A stretch of 64,000 bases of DNA from NCBI RefSeq assembly GCF_000308595.1, contig NZ_BAGA01000102.1, positions 1-64,000 on the forward strand, written 5' to 3'. Positions 51,748 through 60,719 of this stretch are shown one piece after another (the stretch's first letter is position 1; the number at the start of each line of letters is the position of its first letter). The DNA is from Nocardia higoensis NBRC 100133. GTDB taxonomy: Bacteria > Actinomycetota > Actinomycetes > Mycobacteriales > Mycobacteriaceae. Under the pieces are notes generated by a model. That model was not told the DNA's origin. It saw nothing but the letters and a program-made list of their open reading frames with translations, and ran no database searches. The translations under genes and the position numbers were made by a program.

Positions 51748-52611
51748 TCAGAAGTCGGCCGGGCTCTGCGCGGCCGGGGCCTCTTCGGCCGGAGCGGCCT
51801 CGGCCGGAGCGGCTTCGGCAGCGGTCTCGGTGGCCGGGCTCGCCTGGGCCAGCAGCTCCTGCTCCCACTCGGCCAGCGGCTCGCCCGCGCCCGCTTCGGG
51901 CTTGGCGTCGCCGGCGGCCAGACCCGCACGGGCCTGCACGCCCTCGGCCACCGCGGAGGCGACGACCTTGGTCAGCAGAGCGGCGGAACGGATGGCGTCG
52001 TCGTTACCCGGGATCGGGTAGTCGACCAGGTCGGGATCGCAGTTGGTGTCCAGGATCGCGATGACCGGGATGTTCAGCTTGCGCGCCTCGCCGACGGCGA
52101 TGTGCTCCTTGTTGGTGTCGACGACCCAGATGGCCGAGGGCACCTTGGCCATATCGCGGATACCGCCGAGGGTGCGCTCGAGCTTGTTCATCTCACGCGT
52201 GAGCATGAGGATTTCCTTCTTGGTGCGACCCTCGAAGCCACCGGTCTGCTCCATCGCCTCGAGCTCCTTGAGGCGCTGCAGACGCTTGTGCACGGTGGAG
52301 AAGTTGGTGAGCATGCCGCCCAGCCAGCGCTGGTTCACGTAGGGCATGCCGACGCGGGTGGCCTCGGCCGCGATCGACTCCTGAGCCTGCTTCTTGGTGC
52401 CGACGAACAGGACGGTGCCGCCGTGGGCGACGGTCTCCTTGACGAACTCGTAGGCCTTGTCGATGTAGGTCAGCGTCTGCTGCAGGTCGATGATGTAGAT
52501 GCCGTTGCGGTCGGTGAAGATGAACCGCTTCATCTTCGGGTTCCAGCGCCGGGTCTGGTGTCCGAAGTGCGCGCCGCTGTCGAGCAGCTGCTTCATTGTT
52601 ACGACAGCCAT
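51748..52611 (-). CDS. rpsB: 30S ribosomal protein S2
   Basis: A 287-residue protein: MAVVTMKQLLDSGAHFGHQ, 'RRWNPKMKRFIFTDRNGIYIIDLQQTL' (key NPKMKRFIF), 'RWLGGMLTNF' and 'DTNCDPDLVDYPIPGNDDA'. The C-terminal 45 residues are an Ala/Glu/Pro-rich tail as in other actinobacteria. The ATG at 52611 is the family start. Its promoter must lie in the 360-base gap 52612-52971 shared with a divergent small gene; a pair of DnaA-box-like sequences lies there. Confidence 0.98.
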   Translation of the reverse strand: MAVVTMKQLLDSGAHFGHQTRRWNPKMKRFIFTDRNGIYIIDLQQTLTYIDKAYEFVKETVAHGGTVLFVGTKKQAQESIAAEATRVGMPYVNQRWLGGMLTNFSTVHKRLQRLKELEAMEQTGGFEGRTKKEILMLTREMNKLERTLGGIRDMAKVPSAIWVVDTNKEHIAVGEARKLNIPVIAILDTNCDPDLVDYPIPGNDDAIRSAALLTKVVASAVAEGVQARAGLAAGDAKPEAGAGEPLAEWEQELLAQASPATETAAEAAPAEAAPAEEAPAAQSPADF

Positions 52612-52892
52612 GGCTCTCGTATCTCTCTTTCGTTGCCGGTTGTCGCAGGCGATCGGTGACCGTCTGCCCTGGCGCCGCCGAATCACCGTCCACCCGTTCG
52701 GACATCCGAGCGGGACCAGCCGGCGATACCCTGCTCGCGGGCGTCACGCGAAACGAGGACACAGTGTGTTGGCTCGGATTCACGAACGACGCCGGTGACG
52801 AACAAGCACGGGTGGCGCGCGAAGTCGGTTCATGCCGAGCACGAACCGCTCGATCAGTCTACGATCCTGATGGCCTCGGCAACGAATCGGGT

Positions 52893-52919
52893 CTGTCCAC
52901 AGGCTCGGAATTGTCCACA
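52893..52919 (+). promoter_or_regulatory. Tandem DnaA-box-like pair upstream of rpsB
   Basis: CTGTCCACA (52893-52901) and TTGTCCACA (52911-52919) lie in the same orientation, 18 bases apart start to start. The second is a perfect match to the actinobacterial DnaA box, the first has one change. They lie between divergent rpsB and the small secreted-protein gene. The rest of 52612-52971 shows no gene. Confidence 0.5.
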
Positions 52920-52971
52920 ATCGGCCGCTCGAGCACACTGCGCGGGCACTCTCGGCGGCAGGCTCGAAGCC

Positions 52972-53226
52972 ATGTCACGACCCTCCGTCACGGTCACCCT
53001 GCTGGTGCCGCTGATCTTCGTCTCGTCGCTGGTGGCCGACTGTTTCGCCCTCCCGGTGAGCGCCTCCCCGCCCGGTGATCCCATCCGGGCCGCACCTGCC
53101 GTGGTCATCGAATTTCCCGATCTGCTCGAACGCTCCGTTCGCGGGTTGCTACGCCGGGCGCCGCTGCCCACGACCGGATCGGCGATCGCGCATTCCCGGG
53201 GCGCCGACGCGGCGGTCCCGTGGTGA
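52972..53226 (+). CDS. Small secreted hypothetical protein
   Basis: An 84-residue protein with a signal-peptide-like start ('TVTLLVPLIFVSSLVADCFALPVSA'; the hydrophobic core is LLVPLIFVSSLVA) and a short mature part without known motifs, ending in ADAAVPW. Its stop overlaps the start of the M23 peptidase gene by 4 bases (GTGA), so the two are coupled. No ribosome site is obvious. Not recognised as any family; it may assist or be co-secreted with the peptidase. Confidence 0.55.
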   Translation: MSRPSVTVTLLVPLIFVSSLVADCFALPVSASPPGDPIRAAPAVVIEFPDLLERSVRGLLRRAPLPTTGSAIAHSRGADAAVPW

Positions 53227-53831
53227 CCGATGGGCCGGTCCCCGGTCGGCGCAGGCCGATCCGCACGCCGTGCCCCGGATCGCGCCTCGGCGCCCGGCGC
53301 CGTCGTTCGCCTGCACAGGTCGGCACACTCGTCGTGGTCTTCGCGGCCGTCGCGTCGGTACTCGCCGCGCCGGGAAACGCCTCCGCCGCTCCGGCCGGAG
53401 ACTTCGACTGGCCGCTGCGCCCGCGACCCACCGTCGAACGGCGTTTCGACAAGCCCGAGCAGGATTGGCTGCCCGGGCACCGTGGTGTCGATCTCGCGGG
53501 CGCGGCGGGCCGGACGGTCCTGGCGGCAGGCGACGGCATCGTCGTATTCGCGGGAACAGTGGCGGGAAGACCGGTGGTCTCCGTCGATCACGAGGGCGGG
53601 CTGCGCACCACCTATGAACCGGTGCACGCGACGGTATCGGCCGGGGACCGGGTCGCCCGCGGCGCCGTGCTGGGCACCCTCGAGGGCGGTCACGCGGGCT
53701 GCCCGGCAACGGCCTGCCTGCATTGGGGCCTGCGCAGGGACTCCGGCCGCCGTGGCCGCCCGGAGTATCTCGATCCACTCGGCCTGCTCCGCCTGGCACC
53801 GCTGCGCCTGCTGCCGCTCGAGTATCGGTGA
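53223..53831 (+). CDS. Secreted M23-family peptidase
   Basis: A 202-residue protein. After a basic start and a signal segment ('VGTLVVVFAAVASVLAAPGNASA', core VVVFAAVASVLAA) comes the LytM domain: 'FDWPLRPRPTVERRFDKPEQDWLPGHRGVDLAG' (key GHRGVDL, first zinc histidine and aspartate), 'VLAAGDGIVVFAG' and 'ACLHWGLR' (final His). It likely cleaves peptidoglycan cross-links; a gene of this kind lies near rpsB in mycobacteria too. GTG 53223 overlaps the upstream stop; GTG 53220 is also in frame. Confidence 0.9.
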   Translation: MTDGPVPGRRRPIRTPCPGSRLGARRRRSPAQVGTLVVVFAAVASVLAAPGNASAAPAGDFDWPLRPRPTVERRFDKPEQDWLPGHRGVDLAGAAGRTVLAAGDGIVVFAGTVAGRPVVSVDHEGGLRTTYEPVHATVSAGDRVARGAVLGTLEGGHAGCPATACLHWGLRRDSGRRGRPEYLDPLGLLRLAPLRLLPLEYR

Positions 53832-54029
53832 GCCGCAACAGGTCATCGGCGGGCAGGTGAGTGCCCGGCATTCGCCCGTCGACTCGCTTCGCCCGTGGGT
53901 GCGACGATCAGGCCACAGGCTCCATCCCCGACAGGTGCCACCACGCCGTCCACTGCCGACCCGATGCCACCGACCGAATCCCCCTGCCACCCAGATCCCC
54001 GCCTCAGCCGACCAGCTCAGGAGAACGAC

Positions 54030-54752
54030 ATGGGAGCGTCAGCACCGCTGCTGGAAGTACTCGTGCGATCCGTCGACACCCTCACCGGCGATTTCGATGT
54101 CGTCGAACTCGCACAGCAACTGGTCGACTCCTGCGTCGCGCTCACCGGCGGGGCGGACGCGGGCCTGTTCGTCGGGAACCATCTCGGTGAGCTGCGCATG
54201 CTCGCCGCCACCGACGAGCGGGCCCGCTCGCTGGTCGAGGCCGTCGACGGCCCCGCCCGGCACACCTATGCCACCGGCGCACCTGCGTTGGTCGACGACA
54301 TCGCCGCCGCGGCGGTCGTCTGGCCGGACTTCGCCATCCATGCGGCCAACCGGGGGTACCGCTCCGTATACGCACTGCCCCTGCGCTTGCGCAGCGATAC
54401 CCTGGGCGCCCTCACGGTCCTCGGTGACGGCCCGAAAGCATTGCATCGGGCACCGCTACGCGCAGCGCAGACCCTCGCCGATCTCGCCGCGATCGGCGTC
54501 GCCCAGCACGTTCTGCGCCCCCGCGTCGAGCCGATCCGGGACCGCTTGCCGGTGGCACTCAACGATCGCGCCACCGTCGAACACGCCAAAGCCGTCCTCG
54601 CCGAACGCGGCGGCCTCGACCATGCCGAGGCCTTCGCCTGTCTGCGTGCACACGCGCTGCGCACCGGCCGCAGGCTCGCCGAGCTCGCAGGCGGGATCGT
54701 CTCCGGCACGATCGACGCGGGCACGGTTCTGTCGGTCCCGTCCCGTCACTGA
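54030..54752 (+). CDS. GAF-ANTAR domain protein
   Basis: A 240-residue protein. The GAF domain (about 15-155) has 'SCVALTGGADAGLFVGN', 'ARHTYATGAPALVDDIAAA' and 'LPLRLRSDTLGALTVLGDG'. The C-terminal ANTAR domain ('NDRATVEHAKAVLAERGGLDHAEAFACLRAHALRTGRRLAELA', key EHAKAVLAERGGLD) binds dual-hairpin RNA motifs and causes antitermination. CAGGAGAAC precedes the ATG at 54030. It converges on the sulfatase-like gene. Its RNA target is not seen in this window. Confidence 0.92.
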   Translation: MGASAPLLEVLVRSVDTLTGDFDVVELAQQLVDSCVALTGGADAGLFVGNHLGELRMLAATDERARSLVEAVDGPARHTYATGAPALVDDIAAAAVVWPDFAIHAANRGYRSVYALPLRLRSDTLGALTVLGDGPKALHRAPLRAAQTLADLAAIGVAQHVLRPRVEPIRDRLPVALNDRATVEHAKAVLAERGGLDHAEAFACLRAHALRTGRRLAELAGGIVSGTIDAGTVLSVPSRH

Positions 54753-54780
54753 TCGGTTCGAGGCCGGGGAGATCCGTCGA

Positions 54781-56712
54781 TCACGGAGTGACGATCGCGA
54801 AGTTCGGATCGGGGGTGTCGAGTACGGCGACCAGAGAGGCGAGCTTCGTGGGGTCACCGTCGATTGCGATTTCGCCCGCGCCGACGACAACTCCGAAATC
54901 CTCACCCGTCAGCAGGACCCGCACGAGCGCCGTGCGGGAGAGGGTGAAGGTGGCGTCCGCGTCGGGCATCGGCCGGCCGGCCGGATGCTCGTAGTGGGTG
55001 AGGACACCGTTGCGCAGTTCGACGCGATACACGCGATCGGTGTCGGTGATCTGCCAGTCGGTGACCATGTGCTGGTCCCAGGCCTTCGGGCCGTCGACCC
55101 GGAGCGCGACGGCGTCGAGGATCTGCTCGACGGTCATGGTGTGTGGCGCGAGCGGTAAGCCGTCGGGGGCCGGTGTGCCGAAGATGCCGTAGCGAAGTTC
55201 GTAGGCGCCGCTGAGATAGATGTTGCGGTGGGTGGCTTCCGCCGAGCCGTAGGCGAGTTGCTCGAAGGCGCTGGCCTGCAGGTGTCTGGCCTGTTCGTCG
55301 GCCGGGTCGGCGAAGACCACATATCCGACGACCTGGGCCACCCACCGATAGTCGCCGGCCGCATAGGACTCGCGTGCCTTGCGCAGCACTTCCTCGGCGC
55401 CGCCCATGAACTCGACATGCCTGCGCGCCGATTCCACCGGCGGGTGTTCCCACAGGCGCGCCGGATTGCCGTCGAACCAGCCGAGATAGTGCTGGTGGAT
55501 CGCCTTGACGTGATGACCCAGCGCCCCGGTGCCGCCCCGCGCGGGTCCGAGTTGTTCGAGAGCGGGCGGCAGTTCGAGCCGTTCGGCGATCTCGGCGCCG
55601 GCATAGCCGAGATTAAGCAGACGCACGGTCTGATCGTGCAGGTACGCATACAGATCGCGGTGCATGGCCAGCGTTCCCGCAATGCGGCGGGCGTCCCAGG
55701 TCGGCCCGTGGTGTGCGGCGAGAAGCACGTCCGAGTCGGAGGCGAACCGGTTGATCGTCTCCGTGAGTCGGCGCGCCCGCTCCCGCGGGGCGTCGCTGTG
55801 CGCCCCGGACGGCGGCATATCCGTCAGGGGATGTTCGAGGCTCTCGGCCAGATAGAGCGCCCGGTGTCCGGGCAGGTGAATGTTCATCGCGGCGGGCCCG
55901 CTCGCACCCGAGACGACCTGGAAGACCAAGGCGACGCCGTCGATCACCGCCCGGTGGCCGGTGGTCGTGATCTCGGTGGTCGGCGGTACCAGGCCGACGG
56001 TGCCGAGCGAGGTGGTCTGGCCCAGTCCGGCGCCGACAGTGCCGAGAGGTCCGCGGGGCAGCACCGCGCCGTAGCCGTAAGCGGCGCGCCGGGCCGCGGC
56101 CGTGCCCGCGTCTGCGCTGACCGCGACCGCATGGGTGCGGAATCCCGCGGGCGCCAGCACCGGGCAGCGGCCAGCGATCACCTCGTCGTCGGTGACGACG
56201 CCCGGCGAGCCGCCGAAGTGGTCGATGCGTGAGTGCGTGTAGATCAGGCCGGTGACCGGACGGTCGCCTCGATATTCGCGGTAGAGCGCGAGCGCGGCGG
56301 CCGCGGTCTCCGCAGACATCAGTGCATCGATCACGACCACACCGTCGCGCCCTTCGACCAGCGTCATGTTCGACAGGTCGAGCCCCCGCACCTGGTAGAT
56401 GCCGTCGGCGACCCGGAACAGTCCCTGTCGACTGCTGATGCCGGACTGCCGCCACAGCAACGGATGCACCGACGGCGGACACGGTTCCCGGAGGAACGCG
56501 AAGGAGTCGCTGTCCCACACGACGGTCCCGTCGGCCATCGTGACAACGCCGGGCTCACGGGCCGCGACGAACCCGCGGTCGGCATCGGCCCGGTCCCGGG
56601 GCTCGGGATCGACTCCGAGGTGGTCACCGAATTCGCCCGTGGCGGCGAATGCCGCGCGCCGGTTGGCCGCGACGACCGCCCGGCTGGGTTCGGCCGCTGT
56701 GCTCATGTCCAT
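54781..56712 (-). CDS. Alkyl/aryl-sulfatase-like metallo-beta-lactamase-fold protein, altered metal site
   Basis: A 643-residue protein with the layout of SdsA1-type alkylsulfatases: an MBL domain (about 100-330), a helical dimerisation domain ('RRHVEFMGGAEEVLRKARESYAAGDYRWVAQVVGYVVF', key AAGDYRWVAQV), and a C-terminal SCP2-like domain ('PDADATFTLSRTALVRVLLTG'). The metal motif T-H-x-H-x-D-H of active enzymes reads THSRIDHFGG here, so the second histidine is arginine. 'AAHHGPTW' is kept. Activity is therefore doubtful or uses one metal. ATG 56712 follows AGGAGG by 6 bases. Substrates of the family are alkyl sulfates. Confidence 0.87.
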   Translation of the reverse strand: MDMSTAAEPSRAVVAANRRAAFAATGEFGDHLGVDPEPRDRADADRGFVAAREPGVVTMADGTVVWDSDSFAFLREPCPPSVHPLLWRQSGISSRQGLFRVADGIYQVRGLDLSNMTLVEGRDGVVVIDALMSAETAAAALALYREYRGDRPVTGLIYTHSRIDHFGGSPGVVTDDEVIAGRCPVLAPAGFRTHAVAVSADAGTAAARRAAYGYGAVLPRGPLGTVGAGLGQTTSLGTVGLVPPTTEITTTGHRAVIDGVALVFQVVSGASGPAAMNIHLPGHRALYLAESLEHPLTDMPPSGAHSDAPRERARRLTETINRFASDSDVLLAAHHGPTWDARRIAGTLAMHRDLYAYLHDQTVRLLNLGYAGAEIAERLELPPALEQLGPARGGTGALGHHVKAIHQHYLGWFDGNPARLWEHPPVESARRHVEFMGGAEEVLRKARESYAAGDYRWVAQVVGYVVFADPADEQARHLQASAFEQLAYGSAEATHRNIYLSGAYELRYGIFGTPAPDGLPLAPHTMTVEQILDAVALRVDGPKAWDQHMVTDWQITDTDRVYRVELRNGVLTHYEHPAGRPMPDADATFTLSRTALVRVLLTGEDFGVVVGAGEIAIDGDPTKLASLVAVLDTPDPNFAIVTP

Positions 56713-57058
56713 CGGTGACCTCCTGGCAACCATGACGGCACGCGGTGCCGACTCCGGATTTCGACGCCGGTCACAGCCACACACGAGCGTCGAGCGACAA
56801 TGCCTGACCGATCGATGAATCTCTGAAAGCAAATCTTCCGCAACGCCAGGTTAGCGGCGGACGGGAGAGCCGTCCACGAGCCGCGCTGGCTCGGTCACGA
56901 CTCCCGGCCGGGCCCGAACTGCCGGGCCACCCCGGGCCGGAGCGCAACGCCACACGATCGCCCGACCAGCCCGCGATCCCTCGATCGGGCTGCGGGACAG
57001 CACCTTTCGAGGCGGCTGTCCGACGCACAGCGTCAGACGACGACGGCATCCCCGAATG
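56713..57058. other. Non-coding gap with a hairpin
   Basis: No gene can be supported here. GGACAGC (56995-57001) and GCTGTCC (57015-57021) form a 7-bp stem with a 13-base loop about 40 bases beyond the end of the acetoacetate-decarboxylase-like gene and may be its terminator. The remainder should contain the promoter of the sulfatase-like gene. Confidence 0.4.
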
Positions 57059-57784
57059 TCATCCCAGATTCTCCACCGACGAGGCGGAGATCGCCCGGCG
57101 TGGCAGCCCGAGCGAGGCCAGTTCGCCTGCCCACGGGTGGTCACCGAGAACCAGCTCGGCGCCGCCGAGCCGTGCCCGCATCCCGGCCGGAGCCATTTCC
57201 CAGCGCGTGCACCGGGTCACGCCCCCGATATGGGAGTAGGCATCGAACGACGCGCCGGCGCTGCGCCGCATCGGCGTCGGCAGACCCGGTCGCACGGTGA
57301 GATCGACGATCAGCGACCCGTTTCGACGCAGGCTGCCGCGCCGGATTCCCCGGTGGGTCACGTCGAAGTCCGCCAGCTCCTTCGGGAAGCCCCAGATTCC
57401 GCGTCCGGCGGCAAGGGTGAACTCTCCGTCGACCGGCAGGCGGTGGATGAACACGCCGGCGGTTCCGCCGAGCAGCGAACGCAGGTCGGCGAGGCCCGAC
57501 CCCGTAGGCGCCGTGTGATGTCCGACCATGAACGAGACCCCGAATTCGTGATACGGGCCGAGATCACCGTCCACGTACTGCACGAAGACCAGCGTGCACA
57601 CCGCCCGTCCGCCGGGCAGGCGCAGCGCCCGCAGTCCGGAATAGTCGATCAACCGCTGCGCCACCTCCGCGGGCACGAGGTAGGTCGCCATGAACGCGTG
57701 CGCGGTACGGATGCGCACCGGCATCGTGATCCGCGTGCCGAGCACCTCGTGCGTGCTCGCCGGCCCGGCTGCATCCGCCACCAT
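57059..57784 (-). CDS. Acetoacetate decarboxylase family protein
   Basis: A 241-residue beta-cone protein with 'GRGIWGFPKELADFDV', the family motif containing the Schiff-base lysine, and 'HEFGVSFMVGHH' earlier in the chain. Members decarboxylate acetoacetate or act as aldolase-dehydratases in secondary metabolism. The ATG at 57784 is used; the preceding sequence has a GGAGGGTGG-type site. It stands alone between the sulfatase-like and xerC genes. The natural substrate is unknown. Confidence 0.88.
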   Translation of the reverse strand: MVADAAGPASTHEVLGTRITMPVRIRTAHAFMATYLVPAEVAQRLIDYSGLRALRLPGGRAVCTLVFVQYVDGDLGPYHEFGVSFMVGHHTAPTGSGLADLRSLLGGTAGVFIHRLPVDGEFTLAAGRGIWGFPKELADFDVTHRGIRRGSLRRNGSLIVDLTVRPGLPTPMRRSAGASFDAYSHIGGVTRCTRWEMAPAGMRARLGGAELVLGDHPWAGELASLGLPRRAISASSVENLG

Positions 57785-57829
57785 GCGCCACCCTCCAGAA
57801 CTGGAACCTGTTCCAACAATAGCCTCGAC

Positions 57830-58753
57830 TCAGGCGCGCGGGTGGGCCTGATCGTGCACCTTCTTCAAACGCTCGATCGATACGTGTGTGTACAACTGCG
57901 TGGTCGCCAGGCTGCTGTGCCCGAGTAGCTCCTGCACGACCCTCAGGTCGGCGCCGCCTTCCAGCAGGTGGGTGGCCGCGCTGTGTCGCAAGCCGTGCGG
58001 CCCGAGATCGGGTGCGCCGGGGATGGCCGAGACCACCTCGTGCACGACGGCCCGCGCCTGCCGCGGGTCGAGCCGGCGCCCACGGCGCCCGATCAGCAGC
58101 GCGCGCCCCGACTCCGCTGTCACGAATGCCGGTCGCCCGCGCCGCAGCCACTGCTCCACCGCGAGGTCGGCGGGGGCGCCGAACGGGGCCGAGCGCTCTT
58201 TGCCGCCTTTGCCCAGTACCCGGACCACCCGTCGCTCCCGGTCCACGTCGTCGATGTCCAGACCGCACAATTCGCTCACCCGGATGCCGGTGGCGTAGAG
58301 CATCTCGACGATCAGCCGGTCGCGCAGCGCCATCGGGTCCTCCTGTCGCGCACCGGATTCCGCGGCCGCCATGGCAGCCACTGCCTGCTGCCTGCCCAGC
58401 ACGGCGGGCAGTGTCCGATGTGCCTTCGGCGAGGCCAGCCGCAGCCCCGGATCGGCGGCCAGCCGCCCGGTCCTGGTGAGCCAGGCGGTGAACGTCCGCG
58501 CCGAGGACGCCCGCCGTGCCAGCGTGGTGCGCGCCGCTCCACCGGCCGACAATTCGCCCAGCCACGACCGCAGCAAGGCCAGATCCAGCTCGCCGAGCGC
58601 CGAATCCGCCGACCGCGTGTACAGATGCCCCAGCAGCGCCCGCGCATCCCCCACATACGCCCGGACGGTGTGCTCGGAACGATTGCGCCCGAGCCGCAGA
58701 TGCCGCCCGTACTCCTCCAGCAACGCGGACAGATCCTCCGGCAAAGCCTCCAT
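57830..58753 (-). CDS. xerC: Tyrosine recombinase XerC
   Basis: A 307-residue recombinase. The N-terminal SAM-like domain has 'LRLGRNRSEHTVRAYVGD'; the catalytic domain shows Arg in 'ATGIRVSELCGLDI', Lys in 'GKGGKERSAPFG', H-x2-R in 'HGLRHSAATHLLEGG', and the nucleophile Tyr in 'ATTQLYTHVS'. With XerD it resolves chromosome dimers at dif. ATG 58753 gives the family length; a longer frame to 58924 has low-quality N-terminal sequence. It lies downstream of dprA, as in mycobacteria. Confidence 0.95.
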   Translation of the reverse strand: MEALPEDLSALLEEYGRHLRLGRNRSEHTVRAYVGDARALLGHLYTRSADSALGELDLALLRSWLGELSAGGAARTTLARRASSARTFTAWLTRTGRLAADPGLRLASPKAHRTLPAVLGRQQAVAAMAAAESGARQEDPMALRDRLIVEMLYATGIRVSELCGLDIDDVDRERRVVRVLGKGGKERSAPFGAPADLAVEQWLRRGRPAFVTAESGRALLIGRRGRRLDPRQARAVVHEVVSAIPGAPDLGPHGLRHSAATHLLEGGADLRVVQELLGHSSLATTQLYTHVSIERLKKVHDQAHPRA

Positions 58754-58973
58754 CCACCCACCGTCACCCGCCCTGCCCGCCGCCGCAAGTTCCCGCGCCG
58801 CGGACTCGTTCGCCGTTCGGGTCTGTGTCGAAGCCTCCTTTCGATCGATGTGCTGGTCGGACAGACGCCGGCGGGCTCCCCGGCCTCCCCTCCGGGCCGG
58901 GAACCCTGTGACGGCGGGCGACACCCGAGGGTCGGCGTCGCGAGCGACATCGCGGCCGGCGCCTGCCGGAGCT

Positions 58974-60719
58974 TCACCGCCGGCCGCGCCTGCGCCAGCC
59001 GGTGTCGTCGGCGGTGGCCAGACCCGACAACTCGAGAGCGACGAGCGAGGCCCGGACCGCTGAGATGGCCAGCCCGGTGCGGACCGTCAGTTCGGACGGC
59101 AGACAACTGCCCGATGTGGGCAGCACCGCGTACACCGCCGCCTCGTCCCCGACGAGCCGGTCCGCCGGGGCCGTTGATGCGCCCGGCGCACCCAGCGGCG
59201 CAGCGGCGGCGCCGGGGACCGACAACCGCAGAGGGCCCGCTTCCGCGAGCACCTCCTCGACGCCGGTGACGAGCAGTGCTTCCCCTTCCCGAATCATCTG
59301 GTGGCAGCCGGCCGACGCCGCCGAGGACACCGGTCCAGGAACGGCGAGAGCGGGGCGGCCGATCCGGCGGGCCCATTTGACGGTATTGCGTGCCCCGCTG
59401 CGCATCCCCGCTTCGATGACGAGCACCCCATCGGCCAGGGCAGCGACCAACCGGTTGCGAGCGAGGAAGCAGTGCTTGCGCGCGACCGCGCCCGGCGGGT
59501 ACTCGCTGACCACCAGGCCGGTCTCGGCGATCTCCGCGAGCAAGCGGTCGTGTTGCGCCGGGTAGGGGCGATCCACCCCGCAGGCGAGTACCGCGATCGT
59601 GGGCCCGCCCACGGCCAGGGCCACGCGATGGGCCATCGCGTCGATCCCGAAGGCGGCGCCGGAGACGACGGTCCAGCCGCGCGCGGCGAGGCCGCCGACG
59701 ATGTCGCCGGTCACGTGATCGCCGTAGCCGGTACTGCACCGCGCGCCGACCACGGCGAGCGCGCGCTCACTGGCGTCCAGCAGCGAGCGCGGGCCCCGGA
59801 CCCACAACACCAGCGGCGCCGCGCCGTCCGGATCACGCCCCGCTTCCAGCCGGCTCAGCCCCAGCATCCGCCACGCGGGCCACTCCGCGTCGTCGGGCGT
59901 AACCACCCGGCCACCGAGCCGCCGGATGGTCTCCAGATCGGCTGCGGCACAGTCGATATCGCGTCGCTCACGGACGGCGCCCCGCAATGCGCGGGGCAGT
60001 TCGCGCTCGCGCACCGCCCGCGCCGCCTCCAGCACACCGACCGACTCGATCAGCGCCGACAACGGCGCACAAGGACCCTGGACAACGCGCGAGAGGTACA
60101 CCCAGGCCAACCGCCGCCGCTCGTCGTCGGACACCGCCCCTGAATCGTGAATATCGCTGTCCGGCAGTAATATTCGATCAGATTCGCCTACCACGGCAAG
60201 GGAATCGGCTCGCGCATCGCGGTCGTTCGGCACGTCGGCGACGCTGTCCACCGAATCGCCAGTGCTCGAAACCGCTGCCGCCGGACGCCGGGCCGCGGGT
60301 ACATCCGGGGCGCGGCCGGGATCGGGGTGGCCGGGCTCGACGTCTCCCTGCGCCGCCGAGCCGCGGCCGTATCCCGCTCCCGCATCGGAGACCGCGTTCA
60401 GGTCCACCGGCGCGGGAAAATCGGAAACCTCTTGTCCCACATTCGAATCACCGGCGGCGATCGGATCATCGACCGTGCTCGATCCGCGAATCACGCTCGG
60501 GCCTCGGACGACTCCAGCGCTCTCGGATCCGGTCTCGACGCCTCCCGCGACCTCGACGTCGCTGGGGTCGTGAACTCCGCGACCGTTGTGCGCCGCTCTC
60601 GTTCGACGTGCCGGTGATTTTCCGGGCAGAGGGGAGATTACCTCGGACACAATGGCTATCCCTTCGAAATCACCGACATTCACCGGGATTCCCGGCGTGT
60701 CATCTCCCGGCCGTGTCAT
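58974..60719 (-). CDS. dprA: DNA-processing protein DprA with long N-terminal extension
   Basis: Up to 581 residues. The C-terminal 385 are DprA: 'VGARCSTGYGDHVTGDIVGGLA', 'SGAAFGIDAMAHRVALAVGG', 'RNRLVAALADGVLVIEAG' and a final winged helix ('PSELTVRTGLAISAVRASLVALELSGLA'). It protects incoming single-stranded DNA and loads RecA. The first 195 residues are a low-complexity Asp/Ser/Gly/Ala/Pro-rich region with lower third-position GC than the rest. The ATG at 60719 overlaps the comM stop (ATGA); GTG 60134 would give the normal length of about 386. Confidence 0.92.
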   Translation of the reverse strand: MTRPGDDTPGIPVNVGDFEGIAIVSEVISPLPGKSPARRTRAAHNGRGVHDPSDVEVAGGVETGSESAGVVRGPSVIRGSSTVDDPIAAGDSNVGQEVSDFPAPVDLNAVSDAGAGYGRGSAAQGDVEPGHPDPGRAPDVPAARRPAAAVSSTGDSVDSVADVPNDRDARADSLAVVGESDRILLPDSDIHDSGAVSDDERRRLAWVYLSRVVQGPCAPLSALIESVGVLEAARAVRERELPRALRGAVRERRDIDCAAADLETIRRLGGRVVTPDDAEWPAWRMLGLSRLEAGRDPDGAAPLVLWVRGPRSLLDASERALAVVGARCSTGYGDHVTGDIVGGLAARGWTVVSGAAFGIDAMAHRVALAVGGPTIAVLACGVDRPYPAQHDRLLAEIAETGLVVSEYPPGAVARKHCFLARNRLVAALADGVLVIEAGMRSGARNTVKWARRIGRPALAVPGPVSSAASAGCHQMIREGEALLVTGVEEVLAEAGPLRLSVPGAAAAPLGAPGASTAPADRLVGDEAAVYAVLPTSGSCLPSELTVRTGLAISAVRASLVALELSGLATADDTGWRRRGRR

